A DNA stretch of 28,328 bases from Verrucomicrobiales bacterium (GCA_003506995.1 DNXB01000441.1:1-28328); one strand, 5' to 3'. Numbered from the stretch's first letter, positions 16,251 through 24,585 are shown. Notes: generated by a model not told the origin, from the letters alone. A program made the numbers and translations.

Positions 16251-17912
16251 ATGAAAGTGCTCCCAGCCCTGCTTTGCCTTGCCGTCGGCCTCCTGCATGC
16301 CGCAGACGTCTCGTTTCCCAAACATGCCATCGCCACCGTGCATCCGCTGGCCACACAGGCGGGCATGCAGGCTTTTGAAAAGGGTGGCAATGCCATCGAC
16401 GCGGCCATCGCGGCCGGTTTGACGCTCGGCGTCGTCGATGGACATAATTCCGGCATCGGCGGCGGCTGTTTCTTCGTCATCCACGCCGCTGACGGCACCG
16501 TCACCTGCATCGACGGCCGCGAAATGGCACCCGCCAAGGCGCATCGCGACATGTACCTCATCAATGGCAAGCTCGACGACGAAGCCAGCAAGACCGGTGC
16601 GCTCGCCTCCGGTGTGCCGGGTTACCTCAAAGCCTGCGCCGCCGCGCAAACCAAGCACGGCAAGCTCAAACTCGCGGATGTGCTGCTCCCCGCCGCCGAC
16701 ATCGCCGAGAAAGGCTTTCCCCTCGACGAGGTCTATGCCCGCAAACTCGCCGCCACGGCTGCCAAACTCGCGAAATTCCCCGCTGCAGCCGCCATTTTCC
16801 TCAAGGACGACAAACCGCTCGAAAAGGGCCAAAACCTCGTCCAAACCGACCTCGCAGCCACTTACCGCGCCGTGGCTGAAAAAGGTGTCGCCTGGTTTTA
16901 TGAAGGCGAATTCGCCGCCAAAACTGAGGAATGGATGAAGGCGAACGGCGGTATCACCACTGCGGCCGATTACGCCAACTACCAAGCGCCTGAACGTGAG
17001 GCCATCCGCTCCAAATATCGCGGCTACGACCTCATCACCATGCCGCCGCCCAGTTCCGGCGGCGTCCATGTCGCGCAGATCCTCAACATCATCGAACACT
17101 TCCCCATCCGCCATTTTCGCGCCAGCAGTCGCATCCACGTCATCACCGAGGCCATGAAACTCGCCTTCGCCGACCGCGCCCATTGGCTTGGCGACCCCGA
17201 TTTCGCCAAAGTGCCGCGTGGTCTCGTCGATCCTGCCTACGCCGCCGAACTTGCGAAGAAAATCGACCTCGACCACACCACCCAGGTGTCCGGCCACGGC
17301 ATGCCGCCGCATTGGGAGGGCGATGTGTTTGGCAAACACACCACCTTCCTCTGCACCGCCGACGCCGAGGGCAACTGGGTGGCCCTTAATCAAACCATCA
17401 ACACCGGTTTCGGCAGCAAAGTCGTTGTTCCTGGCACCGGTGTCCTGCTCAACAATGAGATGGACGACTTCGCCGTGCAGCCCGGCATTCCCAATGCCTT
17501 CAAGCTCGTCGGAGCCGAGGCCAACGCCGTCGCCCCTGGCAAACGCCCGCTCTCCAGCATGAGCCCCACGATTGTGCTCAAGGACGGCAAGCCCGTCATC
17601 GTCACCGGAGCCGCCGGCGGTCCCACCATCATCACGCAGGCCCTCCTCTTGATCACCCACATCATCGACGACGGCATGCTGCCCGTCGAAGCCCTCGCCG
17701 AACCCCGCTTCCACCACCAGTGGAACCCCACCGAACTCAAAATCGAAAAGGCCTTCGGCGAGGGCACTCTCACTCGCGTGAAAGCCCTCGGCCACAAACT
17801 CGCCGAGACAACCACCTTTGGTGCCTGCCAGGCCATCTTCTTCGATCAAGAGAAGAAACTCTTCTTCCCGGCCAACGACCCGCGCGTGCCTGGCAAGGCC
17901 GACGGCAAATAA
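16251..17912 (+). CDS. ggt: Gamma-glutamyltransferase (gamma-glutamyltranspeptidase), exported
   Basis: An Ntn hydrolase that cleaves the gamma-glutamyl bond of glutathione and related peptides, made as a proenzyme and self-cleaved in the periplasm. It has 553 residues with a signal peptide (residues 1 to about 18). GGNAIDAAIAAGLTLGVVDG and SGIGGGCFF mark the large subunit. The autocatalytic Thr is T364 in KHTTFLCTADAEGN, which begins the small subunit. RPLSSMSPTIV supplies the oxyanion Ser pair, and GAAGGPTIITQ is also conserved. It is close to the family length of about 560. It is monocistronic, and the following stretch holds no intact gene. Confidence 0.95.
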   Translation: MKVLPALLCLAVGLLHAADVSFPKHAIATVHPLATQAGMQAFEKGGNAIDAAIAAGLTLGVVDGHNSGIGGGCFFVIHAADGTVTCIDGREMAPAKAHRDMYLINGKLDDEASKTGALASGVPGYLKACAAAQTKHGKLKLADVLLPAADIAEKGFPLDEVYARKLAATAAKLAKFPAAAAIFLKDDKPLEKGQNLVQTDLAATYRAVAEKGVAWFYEGEFAAKTEEWMKANGGITTAADYANYQAPEREAIRSKYRGYDLITMPPPSSGGVHVAQILNIIEHFPIRHFRASSRIHVITEAMKLAFADRAHWLGDPDFAKVPRGLVDPAYAAELAKKIDLDHTTQVSGHGMPPHWEGDVFGKHTTFLCTADAEGNWVALNQTINTGFGSKVVVPGTGVLLNNEMDDFAVQPGIPNAFKLVGAEANAVAPGKRPLSSMSPTIVLKDGKPVIVTGAAGGPTIITQALLLITHIIDDGMLPVEALAEPRFHHQWNPTELKIEKAFGEGTLTRVKALGHKLAETTTFGACQAIFFDQEKKLFFPANDPRVPGKADGK

Positions 17913-18182
17913 ACATGATGCTTCTTCAAGTATCCTGTGTTGCATTTTGGCTTGGTCAATTCGTCGATGAATTGGAGGCCGATGAGGAATGGCACTGAAT
18001 TAAGGCCCATTCGTGATGTAAAACGAGCATGGTTTTGCGGATTGTTTCGTCGAAGAACGATGGCAGCGAGCACTAAGTTGAATGGATCGCCACGGCCCCA
18101 CGGTTCGTCATGCTTCCTTGCCAGCATTCGAACCGCTCCTGACATCGTGGAATTGACATCGGCCAAACGCCTGACGGCCGTG
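17913..18182. other. Non-coding stretch after ggt, nothing identified
   Basis: Both strands contain open frames of 80-110 codons here (for example plus 17937-18188), but none shows a family motif, a start with a ribosome-binding site or convincing composition. A small inverted repeat CAATTC-N6-GAATTG lies near 17957. Together with the transposase relic that follows, I read it as decayed mobile-element or spacer DNA. Confidence 0.4.
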
Positions 18183-18498
18183 TTATAATTGTATGGCAGC
18201 TTCCTTCCCATCCCAAAATGAAACAGCCACCTGCACATGCCGCCGTAGCCCCTGGCGGAGGCAACGCCCTGGCCGCAGCGGGTTCGGCACAATGGCGATG
18301 GCCTCCAGCAGTTCGTCATGCCAGCGGGCGGCTTGCGCGGCTGGTCTTGGCAGGCGGCAGCCACTGCCTCAGCAGGTCCACCGCACCTTTGAAGCTGATG
18401 CCTCCCAGCTCCCGCTGATGCACGCTGGCACTCTGCAAAATCAGGGCGCGGATCATGTTGTGGGCGACGGCATGCACGAACAGCTCTTTTTTCACCAT
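18183..18498 (-). pseudogene. Relic of an IS4-type transposase, C-terminal fragment with frameshift
   Basis: On the minus strand, 18498-18316 reads MVKKELFVHAVAHNMIRALI, then SVHQRELGGISFKGAVDLLR and QWLPPA. The reading then continues in another frame as AAQAARWHDELLEAIAIVPN and RPGR, ending at a TAA (18183-18185). KELxxHxxAHNxIRALxLQ, then RISFKGAVDxLRQW, then RWHDELLEAIA, is the characteristic end of IS4-family DDE transposases of this group. One frameshift around 18320-18345 joins the two parts. The catalytic DDE region, the N-terminus and terminal inverted repeats are not found, so this is a dead fragment. Intact copies elsewhere in the genome are likely. Confidence 0.78.
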
Positions 18499-18691
18499 GT
18501 CCGAAAATAAGACGCCAGGCGCACAGCCCACCATTCTCGTGGCGAATCATTGGTTATCCATACTTTGACCAGAAAACCTCTAAGAACTGCGCAACGCGTG
18601 GGGGAGCAGCCCAGTTTTATTCGCCATACCTTGCAGGACGGAAATCCTCGCGTCTTGCGTCATCATCGCGTCCGCCTAATCTGGCGCACGC

Positions 18692-21007
18692 ATGAAGAAA
18701 AAAGCCCCGCCAGTGCCCACACCACCCGTGTCCTCGTGGAAAACCGGTGTCATCATGGCGGTGTGCGGTCTGGGGTTCCTCGCCCTGCTCGCCTGGGTGC
18801 TGCAGCCGCAGAAGAAGTTCACGCCGCTGCCGGTTTCGACGCCTGTTTCACTCGCCAAGGCCGAACCCTTCGTCATGCCGGATGAAAAGACGACGTTTGC
18901 GCAATACGCCGGATCGGAGAGTTGCAAGGAGTGCCACGCGGATCAATTCACGAAGTGGCTCGGCTCGCACCACGGCCTCGCCGAGCGCAAACCTGACGCC
19001 AAACTCGACGACGCCGCGTTTGCGCCGACCCGCAGCTTCCAACACGGCTCGCAGACCACCGAGACGCGCAAGACTGGCAGCGACTACGAGCTCATCGCGC
19101 TCGGCTTTGGTGACAAGATCACGCCTTATCGAGTCGAAAGAGTGATCGGCCACGATCCGCTGCGGCAGTTCCTTGTCGATGGCGGCAACGGTCGCCTGCA
19201 TGCCATGGAAGCCTGCCTTGATCCAAACAAGAACGAGTGGTTCAACGTGTACGGCAACGAAGACCGCAAACCCGGCGAGTGGGGCCACTGGACCGGTCGT
19301 GGCATGGTGTGGAATCAAATGTGCGCCACCTGCCACAACACCCGCCTGCGCAAAAACTACGACGCCGCCACCGACAGCTATAACACCACCATGGCCGAGA
19401 TGTCCGTAAGCTGCGAGTCCTGCCACGGCCCGATGAAGCCGCACAACGAGTGGCAGCGCGCCAATCGCGGCGTCAAAGGCGATCCGACGATTGTGAAATG
19501 GTCACGCGACCAGCACATCGAAAACTGCGCCGGCTGTCATGCTCGCCGAGGCGAGATCACCGGCGACTTCGTGCCTGGCGAGTCCTTCTGGGACCACTAC
19601 CACCTCACCATCGCCGACCAGAGCGACACGTTCTATCCTGACGGCCAGATTCGGGACGAGAACTACGAGTTCAGCAGCTTCTTCAGCAGCCGCATGCACC
19701 ACGCAGGCGTGCGTTGCATGGACTGCCACGACATGCACAGCATGAAAACGATCCTGCCCGGCAACCAGCTCTGCATGCGCTGCCACACGCCCGGCGGATT
19801 TCCCAACGCGCCGGTCATCATGCCAGAGGCGCACAGCTTCCACCAAACGACCAGCACCGGCAATCAATGCATCAACTGTCACATGCCGCAGACCGTGTAC
19901 ATGCAGCGCCATCCGCGCCACGACCACGGCTTCACCATTCCCGATCCGCTGCTCACGAAGCAGTTCAACGTGCCGAACGCCTGCAACAAGTGTCACACGG
20001 ACAAAACCACCGACTGGGCGCTGGAGGCCACGCAGAAGTGGTGGGGACCGAAAATGGACCGAAAAACGCGCGCACGCGCCACGCTCATCGCCAAAGCACG
20101 TCAGGGCGATGCCGAGGCGCGTGAGGGTCTCGTCTCGTTGCTCGACAGCGATGAAATCCCGCACTGGAAAGCCAGCGCCACTCTGCTGCTCGACCGCTGG
20201 ATCAATGAACCTGCCGTGCAAACGGCCGTCAGCGCCCAGTTGGAGCACACGCATCCCATCGTACGTCAAAGCGCCATCCGCACGCTCGAACCGCTGCTGC
20301 AAAACGGCTCCATCCGCAGCAGCATCGAGCCGTTGCTCGATGATCCCGTTCGCGGCGTGCGAGTGTCCGCCGCCTGGGCCTTGCGCGATTCCTTGAACCT
20401 TGATTCCGCCGCCGGCAAAGACCTCCAGCACATGCTGAACTGGAACGCCGACCAGCCCAGCGGCCAGATGCAGCTCGCGCAGTTCGATTTTGCTCGTCGC
20501 GACACGACCTCGGCCATCCAGCACATGGAAACCGCCATCCGCTGGGATCCCAATTCCCCGCCCTTTCATCACGATCTGGCGATGATTTACAGCACCACAG
20601 GCCAGACGCAGCTCGCCATCGCCAAGCTACGGGATGCCATCAAGCTCGCGCCCAACCATGCCGAATACCACTACGAACTCGGCCTCGCCCTCAGCGAAAC
20701 CGGTGACATGCAGGCCGTGATTTCATCTCTCCAGGAAGCCGTGCGCCTCAATCCGACCTTTGCACGAGCCTGGTACAATCTCGGCCTCGCCAAAAACGGC
20801 CGGGGAGACATCCCCGGAGCCATCGAAGCCCTGCAACGCGGCGAACTCGCCGATCCCCGCGATCCCGGCATTCCCTACGCCCGCGCCACGATCCTCGCAC
20901 AGCAAGGCCGCAAACAAGAGGCCATCCACGCTCTCGACACAACCCTGCGCATCACCCCCGGCCACGGCGAGGCGCTGCAATTGAAGGCGATGCTTTCGCG
21001 ACCCTGA
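18692..21007 (+). CDS. Membrane-anchored octaheme cytochrome c with HEAT-like and TPR repeats
   Basis: A 771-residue protein. An N-terminal helix (about 18-37) anchors it with the rest in the periplasm. Eight CxxCH heme sites occur at C78, C211, C241, C279, C342, C361, C393 and C431, the cytochrome c554/multiheme layout. Residues 455-560 look like HEAT repeats (ASATLLLDRWINEPAVQ, HPIVRQSAIRTLEPLL, DPVRGVRVSAAWALRD). About 590-770 hold four to five TPR units (YSTTGQTQLAIAKLRDAI, YHYELGLALSETGDMQ, AWYNLGLAKNGRGDIPG). It probably moves electrons while the repeats dock a partner; the redox partner is unknown. The upstream 150 bases lack an identifiable promoter and follow an IS relic. Confidence 0.9.
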   Translation: MKKKAPPVPTPPVSSWKTGVIMAVCGLGFLALLAWVLQPQKKFTPLPVSTPVSLAKAEPFVMPDEKTTFAQYAGSESCKECHADQFTKWLGSHHGLAERKPDAKLDDAAFAPTRSFQHGSQTTETRKTGSDYELIALGFGDKITPYRVERVIGHDPLRQFLVDGGNGRLHAMEACLDPNKNEWFNVYGNEDRKPGEWGHWTGRGMVWNQMCATCHNTRLRKNYDAATDSYNTTMAEMSVSCESCHGPMKPHNEWQRANRGVKGDPTIVKWSRDQHIENCAGCHARRGEITGDFVPGESFWDHYHLTIADQSDTFYPDGQIRDENYEFSSFFSSRMHHAGVRCMDCHDMHSMKTILPGNQLCMRCHTPGGFPNAPVIMPEAHSFHQTTSTGNQCINCHMPQTVYMQRHPRHDHGFTIPDPLLTKQFNVPNACNKCHTDKTTDWALEATQKWWGPKMDRKTRARATLIAKARQGDAEAREGLVSLLDSDEIPHWKASATLLLDRWINEPAVQTAVSAQLEHTHPIVRQSAIRTLEPLLQNGSIRSSIEPLLDDPVRGVRVSAAWALRDSLNLDSAAGKDLQHMLNWNADQPSGQMQLAQFDFARRDTTSAIQHMETAIRWDPNSPPFHHDLAMIYSTTGQTQLAIAKLRDAIKLAPNHAEYHYELGLALSETGDMQAVISSLQEAVRLNPTFARAWYNLGLAKNGRGDIPGAIEALQRGELADPRDPGIPYARATILAQQGRKQEAIHALDTTLRITPGHGEALQLKAMLSRP

Positions 21008-21049
21008 GCAACAACTACTAACCTCTCACGTCTGACGCTTGCCGAGCGT

Positions 21050-21682
21050 TCACCCGCCCTTTTTCCACTCCTCGCCTTCGTCGTCGTCATCATCGCCGAA
21101 GCCGTCGTCGTACTCTTCATTCTCCTGGCCGCTGATGCCAGCGATGGCGTTGATGTCCTCGTCGCTCAGTTCCTCGATGTCATCATCATCGTCGCCTTCC
21201 TCCTTGGCGGCGGCTTCCGATGCCTGCTGCGCTTCAAGGCCCTTTTTCTCGATCTGCGCCAGCGTGTCGCTCACATCCTCGACCGCGTCCCAGACGGCCT
21301 GCGCCACAAAGATCGGCGCGCTCTGCTGCACCGCCATGGCGATGCTGTCGCTGGGCCGGGCGTCGAGCTCGATCATCTTGCGGGTGGTGTGCAGCTCGTT
21401 CGCGGCGGAGATGATCAGCCGCGCATGGAAGACGCTGCCGTTGATGTTGTTGATGATGACGCGCTCCACCTTCGCGCCGAAGGCCATGAGCAGGTGGCCC
21501 ACGAGATCGTGCGTCAGCGGGCGCTCCTTGGACACGCCGCGCATGAACATCGAGATCGCCGTTCCGACCGATTCATCAATGTAGATCACGAAGACTTTCG
21601 ACTCATTGCCCAGGAACACAGCAAAGCTGCCTTCCAGCGGCAGAACCGCGCGCACCTGCACCTCGACGACATCTTTGTTCAT
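21050..21682 (-). CDS. Bifunctional nuclease (BFN/DUF151) family protein with acidic tail
   Basis: A 210-residue protein. Residues about 1-135 are the BFN/DUF151 domain, with VLPLEGSFAVFLGNE, VFVIYIDESVG, DLVGHLLMAFGAKVERVIIN and the conserved ELDARPSDSIAMAVQ. Family members have been reported to act as RNase and DNase, but the role in bacteria is poorly defined. The C-terminal 75 residues are unusual: they are very rich in Asp/Glu (EEGDDDDDIEELSDEDINA, DDGFGDDDDDEGEEW). The ATG at 21682 (MNKDVVEV) is preferred to a GTG three codons upstream. It is codirectional with the carbonic-anhydrase-like gene, 55 bases downstream of it. Confidence 0.88.
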   Translation of the reverse strand: MNKDVVEVQVRAVLPLEGSFAVFLGNESKVFVIYIDESVGTAISMFMRGVSKERPLTHDLVGHLLMAFGAKVERVIINNINGSVFHARLIISAANELHTTRKMIELDARPSDSIAMAVQQSAPIFVAQAVWDAVEDVSDTLAQIEKKGLEAQQASEAAAKEEGDDDDDIEELSDEDINAIAGISGQENEEYDDGFGDDDDDEGEEWKKGG

Positions 21683-21737
21683 GATAAGCACAGACTAAAA
21701 CCGCTCCAGGGCCTCTGGCAAGACTCGCGCTGTGATT

Positions 21738-22289
21738 TTATGCGCTGACCGGCGCTCCGCCCAGTCCCAGTCCCAGCGCCAGATAGCGCCGCGAGATCTC
21801 CACATACTTCAGCGCCAGCCGCGCGTTCGCAGCCTGCTCCTCGGAAGAAAGCACCCGCGCCACCCGTGCCGGCGATCCCACCACGAGCGATCCTTCGGGA
21901 ACCACCATGTTCTTCGTCACCAGCGCCCCGGCGGCGATGATGCTGCGCGGGCCGATCTGCGCGCCATCGAGAATGATCGCGCCCATGCCCACGAGCACCT
22001 CGTCGCCCACGGTGCAGGCATGCACCACGGCACGATGGCCCACGACCACACGCTCGCCCAGGATGCAGGCGTGATCGTCGCTCACATGCAGCACGCTGCC
22101 GTCCTGCACATTGCTTTGGGCACCGACGACAATGCGGTTGATGTCACCCCGCAGCACCGCGCCATACCAGACGCTCGATCCGGCATGCAGCTCAACCGCG
22201 CCGAGCACCACGGCTCCGGGCGCGATGAAAACATCGTCCGCGACGAACGGCTTCGACTCCGGGAGCAAGAACTTTTTCAATGTTTCCAT
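21738..22289 (-). CDS. Gamma carbonic anhydrase family protein (hexapeptide repeat)
   Basis: A 183-residue left-handed beta-helix protein. Repeats run from IAPGAVVLGAVELHAGSSVW through LVGMGAIILDGAQIGPRSII. Histidines suited to zinc binding are in VLHVSDDHA and VVGHRAVVHACTVGDE, the usual gamma-CA positions, and VVGSPARVARVLS is the typical end of the helix. YrdA/PaaY-like homologues may have low or no CO2 hydration activity, so the reaction is uncertain. The start is the ATG at 22289. It is divergent from hup; the shared region of about 120 bases holds a likely hup promoter. Confidence 0.9.
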   Translation of the reverse strand: METLKKFLLPESKPFVADDVFIAPGAVVLGAVELHAGSSVWYGAVLRGDINRIVVGAQSNVQDGSVLHVSDDHACILGERVVVGHRAVVHACTVGDEVLVGMGAIILDGAQIGPRSIIAAGALVTKNMVVPEGSLVVGSPARVARVLSSEEQAANARLALKYVEISRRYLALGLGLGGAPVSA

Positions 22290-22312
22290 GTCTGTGGTTG
22301 GGATTTTTATGT

Positions 22313-22341
22313 TTGAGAATCAAAACGGGCAGCGCCATAAA
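22313..22341 (+). promoter_or_regulatory. Probable promoter of the HU gene
   Basis: TTGAGA (22313-22318) and CATAAA (22336-22341) are 17 bases apart and lie about 70 bases before the HU start. The spacing is ideal and the surrounding DNA is AT-rich compared with the window. The transcript leader would be about 64 bases. Confidence 0.42.
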
Positions 22342-22411
22342 AACAAGCCACAGCGCAGTTTCATTTTTGGCGCGGGCCGCAATCAAACCAACGACGAATC
22401 AACTCAATCTC

Positions 22412-22684
22412 ATGAACAAAGCTCAACTCATCGAAGCCGTGCAGAAAAACCTCGGCGGTGAAACCTCCAAGCGCGCCGCCTCCGACGCGCTCGACGCCGT
22501 GCTCGACGCCATCGCCAAAGGCGTGAAGAAAGGTCCGGTCCAGCTCATCGGCTTCGGCACCTTCAAGCCCGTCACCCGCAAGGCCCGCACCGGACGCAAT
22601 CCCAAGACCGGAGCCGCCATGAAGATCAAGGCCTCGAAAACCGTGCGCTTCGTCACCTCCGCCGCCCTCAAGAAGTCGCTCTAA
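22412..22684 (+). CDS. hup: HU family DNA-binding protein
   Basis: A 90-residue nucleoid protein that binds and bends DNA without strong sequence preference. MNKAQLIEAVQKNL and the helix-rich N-terminal half are followed by IGFGTFKPVTRKARTGRNPK with TGAAMKIKA, the beta-arm with the conserved GRNPxTG tip, and the C-terminal helix. The length matches HU exactly. The ATG at 22412 is chosen; a longer frame from 22280 runs through the promoter. A strong terminator follows 17 bases after the stop, so the gene is probably a single unit. Confidence 0.95.
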   Translation: MNKAQLIEAVQKNLGGETSKRAASDALDAVLDAIAKGVKKGPVQLIGFGTFKPVTRKARTGRNPKTGAAMKIKASKTVRFVTSAALKKSL

Positions 22685-22701
22685 TTCGCGACAGCCCTTT
22701 C

Positions 22702-22737
22702 ACCCGCGCTTCGTCCCACGGAGCGCGGGTTTTTTTA
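22702..22737 (+). terminator. Intrinsic terminator after hup
   Basis: The arms ACCCGCGCT and AGCGCGGGT (9 bp) enclose an 11-base loop and are followed by a run of seven T. It lies just before the end of the convergent BrnA-like gene and terminates hup transcription. Confidence 0.88.
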
Positions 22738-22741
22738 TGCC

Positions 22742-23053
22742 TCAATCCTTCAGCTCCTGCTCCATCCGCTCGCTTAGCCATTGCTTGATCATGCTTTGGT
22801 AATTCAGGTAGCGGCGGCGGGCCACGCGCTTGATGCGGCTGAGCATGCGCGGGTCAAAGCGCAGCGTGATCGTGGTGGACTCGCGCACATCGGCGCGATG
22901 AATCGACGCCTGCATCAGCCGTGGTTCGAGCTGATGCGTCGCCCAATATTTCCCCTCCGCCTCCTCGGAATCAAAGGCAGGCACGTCCTTCCAGGCGCGG
23001 ATCGGTTTCAAGTCGGGTGATGCGGTGTCCATGGTCGTGGTGTGTGAACTCAA
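22742..23053 (-). CDS. BrnA-type antitoxin (ribbon-helix-helix)
   Basis: A protein of about 103 residues. The N-terminal part binds toxin in the family (KDVPAFDSEEAEGKYWATHQ). The C-terminal ESTTITLRFDPRMLSRIKRV and the following helix YLNYQSMIKQWLSERM form a ribbon-helix-helix DNA-binding domain. It follows the BrnT gene, the standard toxin-first order. A TTG at 23053 overlaps the toxin stop as TTGA and has GGAGG four bases before it. The first ATG is at 23032 without such a site, so the start is uncertain. The pair is expected to repress its own promoter. Confidence 0.83.
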   Translation of the reverse strand: MSSHTTTMDTASPDLKPIRAWKDVPAFDSEEAEGKYWATHQLEPRLMQASIHRADVRESTTITLRFDPRMLSRIKRVARRRYLNYQSMIKQWLSERMEQELKD

Positions 23054-23328
23054 ATGTCCTCCGCCTTCTTGCGCTCGAAGAAATCGTGCTCCCCTGGGGT
23101 CATCAGCCGCGCGAATACGACCCGGTAGCGTTTGCCGTCCGTCCAGAACACGCTGAACACCGGCCTGCCCTGCAACGACTTGCCCAGGTGGTAGTAGCGG
23201 GCCTCCGCATCCTCGCTCTGGCCGTCCGGCAGAAATTTGAGCGCGAACGGATCCTCAAACGACTCCTCGATGTCCTTCGGCGGGAGTTGTGAAAGATCAA
23301 AAGCAGCGCCGATCCAGTCGAAGTCCAT
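23050..23328 (-). CDS. BrnT-type ribonuclease toxin
   Basis: A 92-residue protein with the BrnT plan: FDWIGAAFDLSQLPPKDIEE (family FDWDxxK...), FEDPFALKF, EARYYHLGKSLQGRPVFSVF (family RxxxxGxxxxGRxLxVV) and YRVVFARLMTPGEHDFFER (family xRIISARxAxxxE). It is a RelE-like mRNA interferase in characterised members. Here the segment RLMTPGEHDFFERKKAED keeps the C-terminal basic end. It overlaps the antitoxin by four bases at the TTG start, consistent with one transcript. No activity can be inferred beyond family membership. Confidence 0.82.
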   Translation of the reverse strand: MDFDWIGAAFDLSQLPPKDIEESFEDPFALKFLPDGQSEDAEARYYHLGKSLQGRPVFSVFWTDGKRYRVVFARLMTPGEHDFFERKKAEDI

Positions 23329-23348
23329 GAGGTGGGTTGGGAGGAGGT

Positions 23349-23735
23349 TTATTTCCGGTATTCGATCAGTTCTATCTCATAACCCTCAGGGGCGTCAATG
23401 AATGCAAACACGCCGCTGGAGCTCGGCGTCGGCCCATCGGAGAGCGGATAGCCCAGGGACGCGGCATGTTTCGCAAATTCTTCAATGCTCTCCACCTCGA
23501 AGGCCAGATGGGTCAGGTCGCTGCAAAACGTCACCGGCCCGCTGGCGGGATAGCTGCAAATCTCGATGAGTTCATCGCTGTTGGGCGTCTGCAGGAACAC
23601 CAGTTCCGAGCCTCGCGGCGACTTGTGGCGGCGCACTTCCTTCAGGCCAAGCACCTGCGTGTAGAAATGGATCGTCTTTTCGAGATCGTTCACCCGGTAG
23701 CGGGTGTGGAGGAGTTTTTTGACCATGACACGCAT
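23349..23735 (-). CDS. Glyoxalase/VOC family protein, lactoylglutathione-lyase-like
   Basis: A 128-residue metalloenzyme-like protein with two beta-alpha-beta-beta-beta units. HTRYRVNDLEKTIHFYTQVLG is the classic glyoxalase I opening, and DLTHLAFEVESIEEFAKHAA and FIDAPEGYEIELIEY carry the later metal-ligand positions (His and Glu). It resembles GloA-type enzymes that detoxify methylglyoxal hemithioacetal, but VOC members vary widely. Starts at 23735 and 23726 are both possible. It lies 20 bases upstream of the BrnT gene in the same direction, with no sign of functional linkage. Confidence 0.85.
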   Translation of the reverse strand: MRVMVKKLLHTRYRVNDLEKTIHFYTQVLGLKEVRRHKSPRGSELVFLQTPNSDELIEICSYPASGPVTFCSDLTHLAFEVESIEEFAKHAASLGYPLSDGPTPSSSGVFAFIDAPEGYEIELIEYRK

Positions 23736-23825
23736 TTAATGCCACAGGCTGCCAGCCGAGGCAAATGATCCTCCTTGAGGCGGAAAGCTTGATCAATGGC
23801 GGACCGTCTCGTAAAACCACCACGC

Positions 23826-24584
23826 ATGATTCCAATCGACCTCACAGACAAAGTCGCCCTCATCACCGGCGCGTCCCAGGGCATCGGCGCTCAAGTCGCC
23901 CGAACGTTCCACCAAGCTGGCGCCACCGTCGTGCTCAACCATCTCGGCACGCCCGGCACCACGGCGGATGCTCAAACACTCGCCGATGAACTCAACCTCG
24001 CCCGCACCGACAGCGCCAGCGTCATCGCCGCCGATGTCGCGCAGCCCGAGCAGGTCCAGACGATGATGGGAGACATCCAGGCACGCCACGGCGGCCTCGA
24101 TTACCTCATCAACAACGCCGCCATCATCAAGGACCGCACCATCGCCAAGATGGGCCTCGATGAATGGGACGCCGTCATCGACGTGAACCTCTCCGGCGTC
24201 TTCTACTGCTGCAAATACGCCCTCGACATCATGCGCGACCACGGCGCCATCGTCAGCTTCGGCAGCATCGCCGCCATCCAGGGCTTCTTCGGCCAGGCCA
24301 ACTATGCCGCCGCCAAATCCGGCGTGCAGGCCATGATGCGTGTACTCAGCCGTGAGGCCGCCCGCAAACACATCCGTGCCAACGCCATCGCCCCCGGCGT
24401 CATCGACACCGCCATGGCCGCCACCATTCCCGAAAACGTTCGCGCCGAGATGCTCAAGAACGTCCCGCTCGCCCGCTTCGGCACCACGGAGGAAGTCGCC
24501 AACGTCGTGCTCTTCCTCTGCTCGCCGCTGGCGAGTTATGTGACGGGGCAAACCATCGAAATCAACGGTGGCTGGAGAGGCTGA
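23826..24584 (+). CDS. fabG: 3-oxoacyl-ACP reductase-like SDR (FabG family)
   Basis: A 252-residue short-chain dehydrogenase. The cofactor loop TGASQGIG is at about 14-21 and NNAAI is present. The catalytic Ser in SFGSIAAIQG and YAAAK (Tyr/Lys) follow, and the C-terminus ends GQTIEINGGWRG, as in FabG. It would reduce 3-oxoacyl-ACP with NADPH in fatty-acid synthesis, but no other fab gene is adjacent, and SDRs of this type also act on other substrates. The start at 23826 (MIPIDLTDKVAL) matches family length; an ATG at 23796 would add ten residues and has a GAGGCGG sequence upstream. Confidence 0.88.
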   Translation: MIPIDLTDKVALITGASQGIGAQVARTFHQAGATVVLNHLGTPGTTADAQTLADELNLARTDSASVIAADVAQPEQVQTMMGDIQARHGGLDYLINNAAIIKDRTIAKMGLDEWDAVIDVNLSGVFYCCKYALDIMRDHGAIVSFGSIAAIQGFFGQANYAAAKSGVQAMMRVLSREAARKHIRANAIAPGVIDTAMAATIPENVRAEMLKNVPLARFGTTEEVANVVLFLCSPLASYVTGQTIEINGGWRG

Positions 24585-24585
24585 G

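Noticed and set aside
15936..17945. Long minus-strand open frame (669 codons)
   Set aside because: It is antisense to the PEP-CTERM and gamma-glutamyltransferase genes, both of which have clear motifs.
17937..18188. Plus-strand 83-codon open frame after ggt
   Set aside because: No motif, no ribosome-binding site, rich in Arg and Ser, and overlapping another equally open minus frame.
19502..20572. Minus-strand open frame (356 codons) within the cytochrome gene
   Set aside because: The opposite strand encodes eight heme motifs and TPR repeats, so this is a shadow.
21035..21049. Hairpin ACGCT-N5-AGCGT between the convergent cytochrome and BFN genes
   Set aside because: Five-bp stem without a T-run; could be chance.
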